A DNA stretch of 8,099 bases from Clostridia bacterium (GTDB lineage: Bacteria > Bacillota > Clostridia > Christensenellales > HGM11417), in the NCBI GenBank assembly GCA_028700355.1, contig JAQVSX010000020.1, positions 1 through 8,099 of the forward strand. The letters run 5' to 3'. Positions 7,893 through 8,099 of this stretch are shown here, piece after piece. The number at the start of each line of letters is the position of its first letter. Within the stretch, counting starts at the first letter, position 1. The notes beneath the pieces are model-generated. The model ran no database searches, was not told the origin of the DNA, and was given only the letters and a program-made list of their open reading frames with translations. Made by a program: the position numbers and the translations under genes.

Positions 7893-8099
7893 TTATATTA
7901 TTATTCTTGCCGCTATTTCTTCAATAAATTCCTGTGAATTTACCGCTTTGGGCGTTATGCTTTCCGAAGAAAACAAGGGCAGTAAATCCTTAGTCAATAC
8001 TCCGCTTTCCACTGTGTCTATGCAGGCTTTTTCAAGCGCCTTGGTAAAGTTTGAGAGCTTAATATTGCCGTCAAGCTCTCCCCTTTTATTCAATGCCCC
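7893..8099 (-). CDS. icd: NADP-type isocitrate dehydrogenase (class II), C-terminal fragment (5' end outside window)
   Basis: The minus-strand frame is open from the window edge (8099) to TAA at 7893-7895, giving 68 residues: the end of a longer gene that starts beyond the window. The fragment begins GALNKRGELDGN, continues with FTKALEKACIDTVESGVLTKDL and ends near FIEEIAARI. This matches the C-terminus of the eukaryote-like, roughly 400-residue homodimeric isocitrate dehydrogenases ('HRGKLDxN ... FA..LE...I.TVE.G.MTKDLA ... F...'). The enzyme decarboxylates isocitrate to 2-oxoglutarate with NADP+, supplying glutamate precursor. The catalytic Arg, Tyr, Lys and Asp residues lie outside the window, so cofactor choice cannot be checked. 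A TTG at 8091-8093 is an internal codon, not a start, because similarity continues upstream of it. The gene converges on murG with a 24-base gap. Confidence 0.75.
   Translation of the reverse strand, partial: GALNKRGELDGNIKLSNFTKALEKACIDTVESGVLTKDLLPLFSSESITPKAVNSQEFIEEIAARIII

Noticed and set aside
7893..8093. A complete 66-residue small gene starting at TTG.
   Set aside because: The frame stays open to the window edge and the residues before TTG (Gly-Ala) continue the isocitrate dehydrogenase similarity, so this is a truncated larger gene.

Overview
The window reads as chromosomal DNA of an AT-rich, low-GC Gram-positive bacterium, most likely an uncultured member of the Clostridia. The evidence is the clostridial style of the topoisomerase pair, the clostridial-type MurG (N-terminal GGGTAGHV loop), AAGGAG ribosome sites, and the heavy use of ATA, AGA and A/T-ending codons. 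This placement is inference from sequence style, not a database match. The standard genetic code fits, with TGA, TAG and TAA all used as stops.

Layout from left to right. Bases 1-417 (+) are the C-terminal third of a zinc-type, medium-chain alcohol/polyol dehydrogenase cut by the window edge. After 38 bases comes a complete IlvD/Edd-family gene (456-2123, +), probably in the same operon. It ends at a perfect 32-base palindrome that serves as a two-way terminator against the convergent topoisomerase operon. That operon is on the minus strand: parE/gyrB-like (4664-6616) then parC/gyrA-like (2176-4638), separated by 25 bases, with a strong extended -10 promoter around 6695-6723. A 202-base AT-rich divergent spacer (6617-6818) separates it from murG (6819-7868, +). 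Bases 7893-8099 (-) are the C-terminal end of a class II NADP-type isocitrate dehydrogenase, convergent with murG.

How the genes work together: ParE and ParC form one heterotetrameric type IIA topoisomerase. I favour a topoisomerase IV-like or second clostridial pair over the gyrase next to dnaA, because the GyrA box is missing, the N-terminal signature is of that type and no dnaA/recF neighbours are seen. MurG makes lipid II for peptidoglycan. The dehydrogenase plus IlvD-like pair looks at first like a sugar-acid or polyol pathway. However, the IlvD-like protein has lost four residues of the family's Fe-S/Mg active site while keeping the rest of the fold, so it is either non-catalytic or does something different.

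The most interesting points are this active-site-degenerate IlvD homologue, a natural arginine at the quinolone hot-spot serine position of the ParC/GyrA-like protein, and the perfect GGGGACGG palindrome used as a terminator. I see no CRISPR array, tRNA, rRNA, insertion sequence or replication origin.
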